64,000 bases of DNA from Syngnathus acus. Taxonomy: Eukaryota; Chordata; Actinopteri; Syngnathiformes; Syngnathidae. The DNA is taken from positions 2,294,001 through 2,358,000 of the forward strand of contig NC_051105.1 in the NCBI RefSeq assembly GCF_901709675.1, given 5' to 3'. Made by a program: the position numbers and the translations under genes. The notes beneath the pieces are model-generated. The model saw only the letters and a program-made list of their open reading frames with translations. It made no database searches and was not told where the DNA came from. This document shows positions 23,901 through 35,857 of the stretch, piece by piece. Numbering within the stretch: the stretch's first letter is position 1; every line of letters begins with the position of its first letter.

Positions 23901-26900
23901 TAATGTGAGGGCTTTAGCGTAAGACGCAGGAGAGCGCCACAGCCGCCTTTTAATTAATTGGATGGTGGCTAAAATGCCATTACTTACTAATTATGAGTCT
24001 CCATCATTTGTGACTCGCTTGGAATGTACTTTCTATTCGGCTCACTCATCTAGGAGTGGACCTGCCAAAACTGCTGTGGCAACATGAAATGTGCTATGTT
24101 GCTTTAAATAATTCATTTCTAGCAAATTCGAAGCATGGACTTTAAGCTAAAATGCTACAAAAACTCCTTGATTGACATCGGTGGGTGTGATTTCATCAAG
24201 TGCATCATGTGACTCAGTGAGGAAGTCCAAATGTTTTTTTTAACACTTATTTATGATCTCCGGAAGCAATTACACACACATCCGAGACGCTCTCAGAGTA
24301 GGCCGACACCGGCGACGTGCTTTATTTAGCAAGCGTTGCTTTATGTTTTCGTTCAGGTGTTTGCTGACTCATGAATAAATGCCGCCCTTGTTGTGCAGTG
24401 TGAAAATATGTATGTAATTCACGAGCGGTGCTGAGCGAGCCTTTTTTTTTTTTTTTTTTTGTCCCCTGCCACACTGGACGTCACTGTGCAGCTGAAACAT
24501 GGCCTCAGTGTGTTTATGGCTATTTCATTTTCAGCAACAAAATGAGGCTGGACACAGGGAGTCTGACATTTGGCTTTGTAGCAGGCAATTTAGGGTCGTT
24601 TTGGCCATTTACGGTCGCCTCTCAAAGACAAACGACTCTTCCTTTTTGCGATCGCTACCGGATTTGGAAGCACGTATACTGAGACAGATGGGCAACGCTA
24701 GATTGAGAAGAATTAGAGATTTGGTCATTGCGTTTGGGCGCAACGTGGCAATCACGTTTGATGGCTCACCATAAAACACTAATAACACAGCTCATTAACT
24801 TTGAGATTTTTCACTTAGCAACATGAAATTTACTTACCATGTCAATCATAAATGGACCTACAAAAAAGTCTCACAAAAGTACACACAAAGTCTACCAGTT
24901 AGTTTCTATGTGTTGGTAAGCCGCCATCTGGTCGTCCTCCCACAAGTCTCGCCGACTCACGCTGGTGACGAACAAGCGTGTGGGCGAGCCTGGTGACAAA
25001 CAAAAGAGAAGTCAGCGTTAGGAAAGGAAGGAAGTCATTACCTCCTCTCTCCGTCTCACTCGCTCCTTCTTACGTGACACCTGCTCTCCAAGTGAGACTT
25101 TAATTATGTTCTTATTGACTGCACAGAGCAGATAGCTCAGCCAGTAGCCAAACAAGACGTGCTAGTGTAGCGTGTACCGATTCATTACGGGGGGGGGGGT
25201 GACATGGATCAACACACGAAACACAATGTTGACATCTGGAGTAACAATTACTACTTTTCTGTACTTCTCCTGTTGTCAGACTTGGATCAGGGAGAGGACT
25301 CTGTTGCAGAGTGACAACCTAAGGTGTTCATTCTAACAGGCTGAAGACAGCACAAAAACAAAAAGCGCCTCAAAAGGAGGGACAACAAGGCTGGAGACAG
25401 CAAAAACCAAAAGCGCCTCAAAACGAGGGAAATACGGTGGCAAAAAAGATAACTATTAAAACACAGGCTTGACAAAAGGTATCTTCTAAACTAGGATCTC
25501 TATCTGTTACTCACGCGATCGCTAGTGCTCAAGGCGCACTGGCACAAGACAAGGGGGAAGACGCTGGCTATATACACACAGAAGGGTGGGGACACAGGTG
25601 CAGACAATTGGGATCAGGGAAGACAAGTAGCCTGACGCACAAAGGAAGGACCCGCGAACTGAAACGAGAGGAGAGTTACCAAAACAAAACAGGAAGTGAC
25701 AATACGACAAACAGGACAAGACAAAACAACTCACAAAACACGACAGCATGACACCTGTTCTGTTCAATTCATATCTATTCATCTGTAATGTGCTTTACTT
25801 TGGATTCAGCCAGTCCTCCCTCAAACGTATGATGTCATTTCCTGTCCTGACCTGTCCTATGTTTCATCCCCAGCAACAGCATCGCAGCCTCAGCCGTGTG
25901 CGCCTTCAACCTGAGCGCCATCACGCGCGCCTTCAACGGGCCTTTCCGCTCCCAGGAGAATCCCCGCTCCACCTGGATGCCCACCCCCAACCCTATCAGC
26001 AACTTCCAGGTCAGTCTCACTTCGAGCATCATTAGTCGGACTCGCAGGAAGACAGGAAAGGACAAACGGTTCTTCTCTCTCTCCATGGTCAGTGCGGTAC
26101 CATCGAGGACGAAGGTCCAAACGAGGGTCTGACGGAGCGCAGCCTGCAAGACGCCCAGCGCCTCTTCTTGATGAATGAAGTGGTGCAGCCCGAGTCAGTG
26201 GACCCGCTGGTCATGCAGGATGACGTGCGCTTCTCCCACCTGGCAGTGGACATCGTGCAGGGCATGGACACGCTCTACCACGTCATGTACATCGCCACCG
26301 GTCAGTGCAGATAAATCCGCACGGTCGAAATGATGCACAAAGTCAGGAGCATTTCCTCCACCGTGAGCAGAATACGGCAGCATCCTGAAGGCGCTGGCCA
26401 CGTCCAACAAGAACCTGCAAGGCTGCTACCTGGAGGAGTTGGAGCTCCTCCCGTCCGGCGTGCGGCAACCAATCCTGAGCCTGCAGATCCTGCACAGCGA
26501 CCGCTCGCTCTTTGTGGGCCTCAGCGACCGAGTGCTAAAGATCCCCCTGGAGAGATGTTCCACATACCGCACTGAGACGTGAGTCCATAGTCTCCACTTG
26601 GCTGCATTTTACTCCGCAATCTCTTGCTGTAGTCCACAGTGACCACTTTGCTGTATTATTATGCACCAGACAATGTCGTAAATACAGGATGTCCTTGTGT
26701 ACCAGTACTTTTGTTCCCCAACCGATGCGTTCAAGGTGGCGTGCTTCCCTGCAGTGTTGCTTTGAAGCCGACCACGAATAGCCTTTGTTCGTCCAAGGAA
26801 GGAAGGTGGTCGAGGTTGCTTCTGTTCTCTGTTGGCAGTTAATTCCCGCCGCCCTATAGGAGCTGATTAAAACGTCCTGCGCTAGGATTAATTAACCACC

Positions 26901-27061
26901 TAAAATTCTTTACTTTTTTCGTAGCCAGGTTCGCAAACGGATGTTTTCAGGTGGCTCAGCGCTACCTTGTCGCAAAGCTCTTATTATTGTAATTATTGAT
27001 TTTATTATTATTATAATGACACACATTAATATTTTATCTAACTCTGTATCCGCACACAACT

Positions 27062-27124
<63 letters not shown>

Positions 27125-30100
27125 GACACAGAGGAGTCAGACAGTTGATCTAATGAGATGTCGGCAGTGAGAGGAACACGAAGATCCCCTCCAGCTGGGG
27201 ACTGCTCACTCTGACACTTTTCCTCACTCCTGACTCGTGTCAACGTGTCTGTCATTTTAGCTCTTCACGTCGGCGGACATTTTGACAGCTTACCGAAGCC
27301 TCTGCAACACAAAAACGTCAACATGGCTAACATTAGCAATAACCAACAAATGGCAGAATAGAACGCTAACTCAGTGACTTAATGACCTGAAGTGCAGAAG
27401 TAAACATACATTTTTACTTTCAATTATATGCCCCCAAGAAAAATCATAAAAAACTTGTATGTACACAAAATATTTCCCGTTTCCCACCGCAGTGAAACCG
27501 CGTGGTCGTCGCGTAGCTGTTAGCTTTGCACGCTAAGTGGTGGTTGTATGTGTTTTCTGTGGCAGGTGTGAGCATCTTGCGAGCAAATTCAATTAAGTGA
27601 AAGTGCTTTTAATGCCTCGCTCTTTTCTCGTATTGATCCACTCGCTAGCTCGCGTTGAGCTCATCCATCTTGTTTTTTGGTTACGCTGCTAAACCTTTTC
27701 AACAGCGCGTGATATGTAACCTTTTACTGATTGCCTGTGTGCGCGCGTGTCCGTATTTGTGTGTGCACCTTGTCCTCTATTTATGGTGATTAGATTTGAC
27801 CCGGCCACTTGGCACCTGGAGCTAATGGCGCCGTGTCATCCTCCGCCCGTCTCGCTAACTCACCCCGAGAGCTGATTTACGTTAGCCGCAGCGACACGCT
27901 AGCATCGCCTGCAATAGTGCACTAGCTGGGCTGCCATTGAAATTCCCAATATGTTTTGGCAGAGGTATTGAATGCCACTCAGTGTGTCACCCGGTGTCAA
28001 CAGCGTGTCTCTAATTGGATGGCAGCAGTGTTGCATCACACACGTAGCGGCTGACTGGAGCCTTCCCGTCGCTCGGCTGCGCCCCGGGGAAAGAGCCTCG
28101 CCGCTGGGGGAGAAGCTGAGCGGCGTGAACTTGTCTGTGCTTCTCCCCAAGGAAAGCGGGAGCGTGTGTTATAATAGGCTACTGCCTCGCAGTAGCGCCT
28201 CGGTTTTTTGTTTTCTTCCGGGCCGTGCCGATCATCGGCGCAATTATACGTGCGCACGCCAGATTTTAACGCGGACGCCGTAAAAGCTGACAAGGATTTT
28301 TACGACAAACGATCGGAAGCGACAATTACGCCAACAGACAATGCGCACGATTTATGGCCGCTGATGTTATGTTTCTGTAAGCCTGTTTAACATTGAGCTC
28401 ACGTCAGTGAAGCAGCATGTGGCTCATTGCCCAGAGTTGTTTTCATACGCCTGTAAACGATTTTATGTCAGAGGACCTTGTACATTGCAATCCGTGCATG
28501 TGCAAATCCTCCTTTTTGTTTGTGGACGATTAAATCTGACAATGTGGTTAAAAATTCAAACGTCATTAAAATAGAAATTGCTGCATGTCTGTCGTCACTC
28601 TGCAATCTGCTGGTCGGGTCTGAATTTGGTCTTTTCAACATGCAAGGCATCGCGTACTTTATCTTTGACTTTGACTGGCGCTCAAAGTTCCGTGCAGTTG
28701 AGCCGCAAACGAGAGCTCCTCGATGAAATCACTTGGTCGACCTTGAGCCGCTGACTCGCACCATTAGCCGCGCTCGCCTGCTGTCGCTTCATCTGCACCT
28801 GATGGCGCCTTTTAATAACGGGGAGGAGGCGTGGACAGGAAGTGCCGTGAGGGCTGACAGGAAGTGAAGCTAATGAGCCGCTTCAGTCGTCCTCATTAGC
28901 GGCCTAACATTCAATTAGGCGCCATTCAATAAGAATATCTTACGATGGTTTTTAATCGGCCTTTTTGCCCCTCGATTTCTGAAACGATTCCAATTGCGCC
29001 CCCTGCAGTCTGTGCTTGGAAGCTCGAGATCCTTACTGCGGTTGGGACATGCGTCAACGGCGCTGCACTACGCTGGAGGACAGCACCAACATGAGTCAGT
29101 GGAAGCAGAACATCACGGCGTGTCCGGTAAGTCACAGTAACTTGAAGGTTGAGACTTCAACCCAGCTGTGGAACTTTGGTGTCCAGTTGCAGAACCAGAC
29201 CAGGCACGGCGCTTTCGGAGACTGGACGGCGTGGCAGGCGTGCAGCAACGACGACGGCGTGGACGGGGTCAGCTCCTGTTTGTGCCGGTCCAGGTCATGC
29301 GACAGCCCGGCTCCTCGCTGCGGGGGCAGGAAGTGCGAGGGCGCCACCATCGAGGTGGCCAACTGTTCCAGGTGGGGGGAAGAGCCACGTGTCTTTTATC
29401 AACATGGTGAATACACAATTACTACAGGCAGTCACAATAATATAGGATGGTTTTTCACCCGAAAATTCACCTATTGTAAATATTCAAATATTTTTCCTTA
29501 AACTGAATTTAATAAAAAAAGATTCAAAATTCATTCATCTCAATAATTTACTGACTGTAAATAATACAATATCTTTAGATGTAAATTAGTTTATTATTTA
29601 TTTGTTTTGTCTAACTCAAAATATTAGTTTATTAAAAAAAAATGTATTTGTTTTGTCTAACTCAAAATATTTTCTAAATTGACTTGCTGTAAATAAAATG
29701 TAGAAATATTAAAAGGCAGTTTTGCATGTACATTCATTTTGATCCAATCCATTAATATAATGAAAAAAATTGTCAAATACTTTAAGGTTAAAACGTGATT
29801 TTTTTTTAATCAGTAAGTAACCATTATTCACCATACTTCTTAAACCTTGAGCCCATCAGTTGGTTGTAAAGCTCAAACGCGACCCTTGAATACAGAGGTT
29901 TTTTTTCAATCCTGGTGTAATGAGCTCCTATTATTGGTGTGCGTCGCCGTAGAAACGGAGGCTGGACGCCCTGGTCGTCATGGGGACAGTGCAGCACCAG
30001 CTGCGGCACGGGATTCGAGCTGCGCCAGCGCTCCTGCAACAACCCGGCACCGCGGCACGGAGGCCGCGTCTGCGTGGGGGCCGTTCGTGACGAGAGGTAA

Positions 30101-33100
30101 CCAAACAAAAGTCTACACACCCCTGTTCAAATGCCAGTAGTTTGTATGTTTTTCAAAAATATTTTAGATAAAAAAAGTTAAATACCTCTGATCCAAAATG
30201 ATATTGTTCCCAAGTCATTGTGGTTGCTTGTTAGGTTCTGCAACGAGGGCGTCTCGTGTCCCCAGCCGGTCTTGTGGTCCCCGTGGGGCTCGTGGACCAA
30301 GTGCAGCAGCGAGTGCAGCGGAGGGGTGCACTCGCGGGTGCGGACCTGCGAAAACGGCAACAGCTGCCCGGGATGCGCCCTGGTAAGCCAGCGCCATTTC
30401 GCAACCGAATCAGACGTTAAACATGACAATTGTGACTTTAACCAGGAGTACAAGGCGTGTAACCTGGAGGCGTGTCCCGAGGTCAAGCGGAACACCCCGT
30501 GGACGCCGTGGATGCCGGTCAACGTGACGCAGGGCGGCGCGCGTCAGGAGCAGCGCACCCGCTACATGTGCCGCGCTCGCCTGGCCGACCCGCATCAGCT
30601 GCAGATGGGACGACGGAAGCTGGAGACCAGATTCTGCCCCAACGACGGCACCGCCGCTTGCGACACAGACGGTAAGGCGCCTATTTGGATTTTATTCTCC
30701 ATTGTTGGTTGGGCCTTTTTCACAAAAGGCACTCTTCTTCAGGCTTCAGACTGCCAAACGTGATCTAACATCCAGTTTGGGGTGTTAGCGCCACCTGTTG
30801 GCCCTGCAAATTAGCTCAGCTATTGATATTGATGTCACTTTCCTTTCCCGCCTAGCAATGAACCCTCATTGAACCAAGATGCAAAAAAAAAAAAAATGTA
30901 ATAAAACCCCTAAGGAGGGTCGTCTTGAAATATTCATGATGTAAAAATAAAAAAAAAGTTGAGGGGGTGTTTGTTGAGGGATTGACGACGGTTGCTTTAC
31001 TTTGACGGAATGTTTTTCTCGCGGCAGCATTTCTCCTGCTGTCAAGACAAATGTTATTTTACAGCCCAGCTCTGTGCCCCCCCACCCCACCCCTCCCCTC
31101 AAGCATCCATCAGTGAATGCCTGCCCTCAAGTACGCATTCCATTGCTCACTGCAGAATACCCAACACTCACACAACAACTACTCTGGACCTCCTGTAGGC
31201 TCAGGGCTGGCTTCTAATATTTCATACCTCCAGTGCCTGCCCTTGAATGTGGCCGTGCAGCACCACTGTATTTTCTACAAAGTATTGATTCCGTTCTTGT
31301 CTGCAGACTTAGTGGAAGACCTGCTTCGGACCCCGCCGGTCCGAGGGGCGAGCACCCCTGGCTGGTCTTCGTGGGACTCCTGGTCCGGGTGTTCGCAGAG
31401 CTGCTCCAAAGGCTACCGCACCCGACGGAGGTCCTGCGCCGGACCCGAGGGCAAGAGCGCCCCCGTGGCCTGCAGGGGTTCCCCCGTCGAGTACCAGGAC
31501 TGCAACGTCCAGGCTTGTCTCGGTAAGAACCGCCGGCGAGCATACGTTAGAATCACACCCGTGCTGGATTTCATGTGGATCAGACGTACGAAAATGTCCT
31601 TCCGCTCAGGATATGGTGAGAAACTCTCTGCTATGTGTCTTCGGCGGTTGCAATCATGAGCGTCACGTGCACGGCCCGCCTTGCACGCGCGTGCGCTCGC
31701 CGCACACACTCATTGGCCAGTGACAAAAGAGAGAATGGCTGCGAAATTGTAATTGATGATGAGATTAGCGGGAAGGACGGAGCCAATATAGATTAGCGAG
31801 GTGCACGCGCGTGAATAGGGGCCTTAAATCACAGCCTTCAAGCCGCCATTACAAACTTTGCTTGTAAGTTGCAGGTCAAGAGCTCTCACTCTGACCTAAA
31901 TATGCTGCGCTAGGTGTTTATGGCGATGCGCCAATTCTGTCTGAAAATGGCGCCCGTGTGTTAGCGTTGACGTTGTGATGATGCTTCGCTTGCAGTGAAG
32001 GGGGCGTGGTCGTGCTGGTCGTCGTGGTCGCAGTGCTCGGCGGCGTGCGGCGGCGGCCACTACCAGCGCACCCGAGCGTGCTCCAACCCGTCGCCGTCCG
32101 GCGGAGGAGACATCTGCCTGGGGCTGCACACCGAGGAGGCGCTCTGCAACACGCACACGTGTGACGGTGAGAACAAGCACGACTTGGGAATGTTTTGAAT
32201 TGTTATCTTCTCTTTCTGGGATATTTTCTGGGCTTTTTTTATTCCTATAAGGGAGAAAAAATGATGTGTGGGTGTGTGTTTGTTGGCAAGGCGTTTGAAG
32301 TCCAGACACCTCCTGCTTAAATGGTCCCGTTGTCTCCCATCAAGCATTTCTTTTCCCCAGAGTGCTTTTCAATTGGAATTATCCCAGCTGCCAATCAAGT
32401 GGCACACCCTCCTCCCGCCTCCCTCATAATTACTAACCGGGGGGTGGGGAAAAAGGTAAATGACTTCCTGTCGTTACCCCCGCCGGCGCCGAAATGCTAA
32501 TCGGCCCCCTTTGATCGTCTTTTCCCCTCTCCGGCGTCCTGTCAATCGACCGTTGGCTACACGGACTAGCACGCTACGGCGGGCATTTGCTAATCAGCCA
32601 TCAAGTGTCTGTGCCTGTCACTCATGGCGATGATTAAACGATAATGAAGGGCGGCAGGAAGAACGGACGGTCCGCTGGAGTGACGAAGGCGCAACCTTTG
32701 TGTCAGTGCACAATGGAGAAAAGTTTTTTTTTTTTTTAATTGATGGCCGCTGTCTTCGTTTTGCCGATTACTGTGGTGACAGAGCAGAAAAGATAAGTAA
32801 AAAAATGATTGAGATATATTTCTAAACCATCTTTTCAACCACCACTCGATACGTTGGCGCGCTTTCGGTGTGACGGCGCAGTCTTTTGTGTGTGTGTGTA
32901 TCTAGATGCGTGTTGGGCCCCAAGGGAGCAGATGGAGGTCCAGGCTGACAGCGGAGGTAAACGCGTCCTCCCGTCTGCTTTTGCTCACTCCAGTAAAGCA
33001 AAGCGGTCTTTTATTTGATTTCAGCGCAATGGGGATTTTCTTCTTTTTCCCTCTCGGGTCGCAGGTTCTGTTTTCGGCCCACTCGTCATCTCCGGTGTGC

Positions 33101-35857
33101 ACTGAACAAACTTGTTTACATCACGAGCTCTTGTGCTGTTGCTGGTGGGGGTTTGGGCTTTACGGCGGCTCAGGGTGCGGGTCGCGGTTTCTTCTCGGCA
33201 GTAATGAATGGCGTTTGTGTCCAGGTGGCTGGATGGCCTGGTCGCTGTGGTCGGCTTGCGACGACTCGGGGGTGCAGACGAGGACCCGAGCATGCGGCGC
33301 CACCGGGGGCGCCCCCTGCGTGGGCAACACCACCCAGCGTAGGGACTGCAATGAAATACCTGGTGAGTTTGCAACTTTTTAAAATGTTTTTTTTTTTTTT
33401 TATTCTTATTTATTTATGAATATATATGATTTTATTCATTTTTATTTAAAAATACATGAAAATTGCTTTCTTAACAAAATGGCCCGATTCATTTTTTTTA
33501 GCGCTACACAGCAGACTCACTTTCAAAACAGTGACTTCCTTGGCTAAAAATTCTTCACCTTCACTTTAATTCCGACAGTTAATTTCAGATTGACCAAACC
33601 GTGACTTGCTTGGCGAACCAAACAAGTTGTGTTGTGTCTTGTGTTGTCACCTTCAACGGCATGGTCATGATTGTTGCACGTGTGTACCCTCTTTGGCAGC
33701 CTTGTCGGTATTTGTAGCATGCATGTGTGTGTTTGTGCGTGTGCATGTGTGTGTGCGTCTGACCGTGTGCTCCTGTCTTCCTCTCTGCAGTCATCCTTCC
33801 CGCATCGGGCTTTGATACGGACCAGCACTGCGGAGGTAAGTGGATTAGCAGTGGTCTGACAAGCACCCGCTAGGTCCCCCCCCCCCATCACACGCATGTT
33901 TCCATGCATCCTACACGCATGCTACATCCCATCCTCATGTCTGTCCACATACAATTTAATTTGCTAACAGTTAGTGGAAGAAACGAATGAGCCAAGATGG
34001 CTGTTTTGTTGTGGTCACCGAGCAGCGTTCACGTCCATCCACCTGATCGCCACCGGGGTGTCGTGCTTCCTGGGCGCCGGTCTCTTGTCCTTCCTGGTCT
34101 ACGTCTACTGCCAACGCTTCCACAAGCCGTCGCAAGAGTCGGCCGTCATCCACCCGACCACGCCCAACCACCTCAACTACAAGGGCAACGTCACGCCAAA
34201 GAACGAGAAGTACACGCCCATGGAGTTCAAGGTCGGTCGACATTTCACCAGTAGCGCTCTGGAAAAAATCTCTTCCGTGTTCAACGCTTGAAAGATTTAA
34301 GAACCACAAATGTGCTCTCATGTTTTATTTACTACTTTGATTGCCGCATTCATCTCGGCGGGCCAGGATGAAGCACCTGCTCACCTGCGCCTTATTAACG
34401 AGTTGCATTAGCGCGCCGCCGCTAACGCGCTCATGCCGTTGTTCTCTGCTGGTCTCATTTGTTTAACCACGAGAGGTTCTTCCAAATCTTTTCTTCATGA
34501 AATGGTCTGCTTGCATTTGAGCTCCTCCTTCGTATGGCAACACGTCGTCTTGGATGTTTAAATGAATTAAACGCAGCGTTTAGCCGCTTTAGCCGCTGAC
34601 CTATTTTCCGCTCTCGGTCGATTCTTCTGGCTTTTTGGGCGACGAGAAATAAAGGTCAAACGGCTCTTACCAATCCCCTTAATTAGCTACGTGACAATGC
34701 TAATGATAAATGCTGGCTAAATCGATCTAATCTGGCTCCGGCGTGATGAGGTGCACCTGCACAAGCTAATGAGATCCGAGACGAGAGCAAAGCTGCCTGC
34801 GAAAAGAACCATGCCACTGTTTCTTTTCGTGTTTTATGGCAAATTATCAAACTTTTTATGCGCCTCTTTCGTAATGACACAAAATTAAGTTCCTTCTGTC
34901 GAGTTTAAGTGCTTGAAATGATGGCAGCCGTCCAACTAACCTTTTAAGACCAATTCCACTATGAAAGAAAGGGCAGGCAAATCCAACCCAAATGGTTTCA
35001 AATGCGCCTAAAAGGTGAGCCTTGGTGCAAAATGTCCAATGTCTTACCCTTGACCAAATCCTCCATTTTGTTGTCCATTATTGCACTGACGATGTTTGAC
35101 ATGAAACCAGATTACATTTGTTAAACTGATTTGCTTGTGCCTGTGAAAACACTCGCCAACTAAACACATCTGCCACAATGAATTAATCACCCTTACACCA
35201 TGTGTGTGTTTGTGTGTGTGTGCAGCCCACAGACACACACACGCAGTGTAAATAAAATAAATCTTTGAGGCTTTTTCCGCACTTGAGGTTTACTTTGGAA
35301 CACCTTTGGGGTGCTGTTAAAGGTTTCGTTTTAGTGTGCTATAGTTAAACATTCGCTTTATTTTTGAGGCACGAACAGCCAAGGTACTTCAGAGTCTGAC
35401 GCTGCATTCAGGGCCGCTGGGAAGAAGGCTATTCACCACTCGGACCTTGCAAAGTCCAATGTCAAAGAGCCGAGCAACATAATCAACTGGATTGCTTTTC
35501 AAATAGAAATTGATTAAATGTACTTTTCTTAGTTGAAGGTTTCGAAATGATGAATTCCAAATTTACTTAAAAGCAACACAAAGGCTGTTTCTTCTTCTGT
35601 CTAAACGTTTCGCAATACCAAAATAAAAACTGCTTTGGTTTGGTTTCAAAATTGCTGACCTTGCATTTTGCCATTTGCAGACGCTGAACAAGAACAACCT
35701 CCTGCCGGACGAACGCTCCAACTTGTTCCCGACGTCGCTGCAGCAGGCCAACGTGTACACCACCACGTACTACCCGCCCGCCCTGGGAAAGTTCGACTAT
35801 CAGCCCAACGCCTCGCCCTCGCCCTGCCGGACCTACAACCACACCAACAACAGCTGA
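10406..35857 (+). CDS. sema5b: Semaphorin-5B, transmembrane axon-guidance protein
   Basis: Class 5 semaphorin: a single-pass surface protein that repels or guides axons, with plexins as the family receptors. Coding exons: 10406-10583, 13507-13606, 13686-13731, 20141-20203, 20492-20590, 20833-21046, 22654-22939, 25874-26009, 26093-26300, 26371-26578, 29009-29126, 29187-29371, 29953-30096, 30235-30382, 30446-30671, 31307-31522, 31996-32166, 33225-33362, 33791-33835, 34026-34231, 35681-35857. Codon phases agree at every junction and give 3312 nt, 1103 aa (human about 1151). Domains: signal peptide 1-24, Sema about 60-500, PSI 505-552, seven TSP1 repeats 557-965, transmembrane 980-1003, cytoplasmic tail 1004-1103. 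Paralog choice (5B, not 5A) rests on [32 protein letters not shown] and [12 protein letters not shown], and on the neighbour slc49a4. The ATG has a good Kozak context (GTCACCATGA). Confidence 0.93.
10584..13506 (+). other. sema5b intron (2.9 kb)
   Basis: I see no gene or intact mobile element here. A GC-rich patch with a GGCGGGC run lies at about 11830-11860 and a GTCGCCG-repeated patch at 12555-12595. Confidence 0.55.
13507..26578 (+). CDS. sema5b: sema5b Sema-domain exons (nine exons)
   Basis: These exons build the seven-blade propeller. Recognisable stretches in order: [166 protein letters not shown] and [18 protein letters not shown]. Conservation is strongest at the cysteines and in the third to fifth blades. 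The intron before 20141 (6.4 kb) is the longest between coding exons. Confidence 0.92.
15251..15322. repeat. GGAA tetranucleotide microsatellite
   Basis: About 17 GGAA units with one interruption (GCCA), read directly. GGAA is the ETS-factor core, but no function is implied here. Confidence 0.92.
17015..17345. repeat. Degenerate TTAG/GTTG repeat block A
   Basis: Dense GTTAGTTATTTGTTAG, GGTTGGTTGATTAG and similar words occur with no strict period. A second block of the same composition sits at about 19045-19485 in the same intron. Confidence 0.6.
17960..17991. repeat. CA microsatellite
   Basis: Sixteen CA units in the 6.4-kb sema5b intron. Confidence 0.92.
19045..19485. repeat. Degenerate TTAG/GTTG repeat block B
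   Basis: Words such as GTTGGTTAGTTTGTTAG, TTAGTTAGCC and GGTTGTTAGTTAGTCAG recur with no strict period. It is the same type as block A, 1.7 kb upstream. Confidence 0.6.
20086..20140 (+). repeat. CT tract forming the acceptor of the 63-nt sema5b exon
   Basis: An uninterrupted polypyrimidine stretch of TCCC/CT repeats ends in CTCCTAG immediately before exon 20141-20203. It serves as the polypyrimidine tract of that acceptor. Confidence 0.8.
21047..22653 (+). other. sema5b intron (1.6 kb)
   Basis: No exon or intact mobile element seen. A short GC-rich patch lies at about 21715-21770 and a poly-T/CT run at about 22410-22440. Confidence 0.5.
22940..25873 (+). other. sema5b intron (2.9 kb) with minor repeats
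   Basis: Contains a degenerate repeat of about 55-65 bp (TTTTTTTT, then ACAAC, then GCATCACATC) at roughly 23019-23290, a 30-bp direct repeat carrying two CACGTG boxes at 23741-23790, a 50-bp duplicated unit at 25338-25435 (GCGCCTCAAAA in each) and repeat-like sequence up to about 25745 that could be an old retroelement fragment. No coding exon recognised. Confidence 0.5.
25275..25745. repeat. Possible degraded interspersed repeat
   Basis: Includes two copies of a roughly 50-bp unit (GGCTGAAGACAGC and GGCTGGAGACAGC, each followed by AAAAGCGCCTCAAAA), then purine-rich sequence with GACACAGGTGCAGACAATTG that resembles dispersed fish repeats. I cannot assign a family or ends. Confidence 0.3.
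26579..29008 (+). other. sema5b intron (2.4 kb)
   Basis: Contains a long CA tract at 27069-27120. Otherwise no exon, RNA gene or mobile element that I can recognise. Confidence 0.5.
27069..27120. repeat. CA microsatellite
   Basis: About 26 CA units, preceded by a short CG run, inside a sema5b intron. Confidence 0.93.
29009..33362 (+). CDS. sema5b: sema5b PSI and thrombospondin type-1 repeat exons
   Basis: The PSI exon (29009-29126) reads [10 protein letters not shown]. It is followed by TSP1 repeats with WxxWxxW and CSxxC signatures: [57 protein letters not shown] (a divergent repeat lacking the CSxxCG core, as in mammals), [34 protein letters not shown] and [11 protein letters not shown]. 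Roughly one exon encodes each repeat. Two of the introns inside this block are only 60 and 63 bp. These repeats in class 5 semaphorins bind glycosaminoglycans (family knowledge). Confidence 0.9.
29372..29952 (+). other. sema5b intron, AT-rich
   Basis: A 27-bp segment (TATTTGTTTTGTCTAACTCA and the following AAATATT) occurs twice about 45 bp apart near 29599 and 29644. Otherwise only AT-rich sequence. Confidence 0.5.
30672..33224 (+). other. sema5b introns between TSP1 exons
   Basis: Non-coding intervals 30672-31306, 31523-31995 and 32167-33224 surround exons 31307-31522 and 31996-32166. Only short homopolymers and microsatellite fragments are visible. Confidence 0.5.
33791..35857 (+). CDS. 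sema5b: sema5b juxtamembrane, transmembrane and cytoplasmic exons
   Basis: The 45-nt exon 33791-33835 gives the stalk [15 protein letters not shown]. Exon 34026-34231 encodes the transmembrane helix ([17 protein letters not shown]) and the start of the tail, and 35681-35857 the end of the tail ([13 protein letters not shown], then [13 protein letters not shown], then [14 protein letters not shown] and TGA). The tail has tyrosines in VYTTTYYPP and FDYQP, but I see no enzymatic domain. Confidence 0.9.
34232..35680 (+). other. Last sema5b intron (1.4 kb)
   Basis: A frame open past the donor at 34232 ends within about 60 bases, so a read-through tail isoform would be short. No other exon or repeat of note apart from a TG/CA patch near 35200-35250. 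Confidence 0.5.

Noticed and set aside
29016-29501. Single 161-codon sema5b exon reading through 29127-29186 and past 29371
   Set aside because: Clear donor and acceptor sites restore the conserved protein, and the read-through end after 29371 ([11 protein letters not shown]) has no TSP1 similarity. Kept only as a possible retained-intron isoform.
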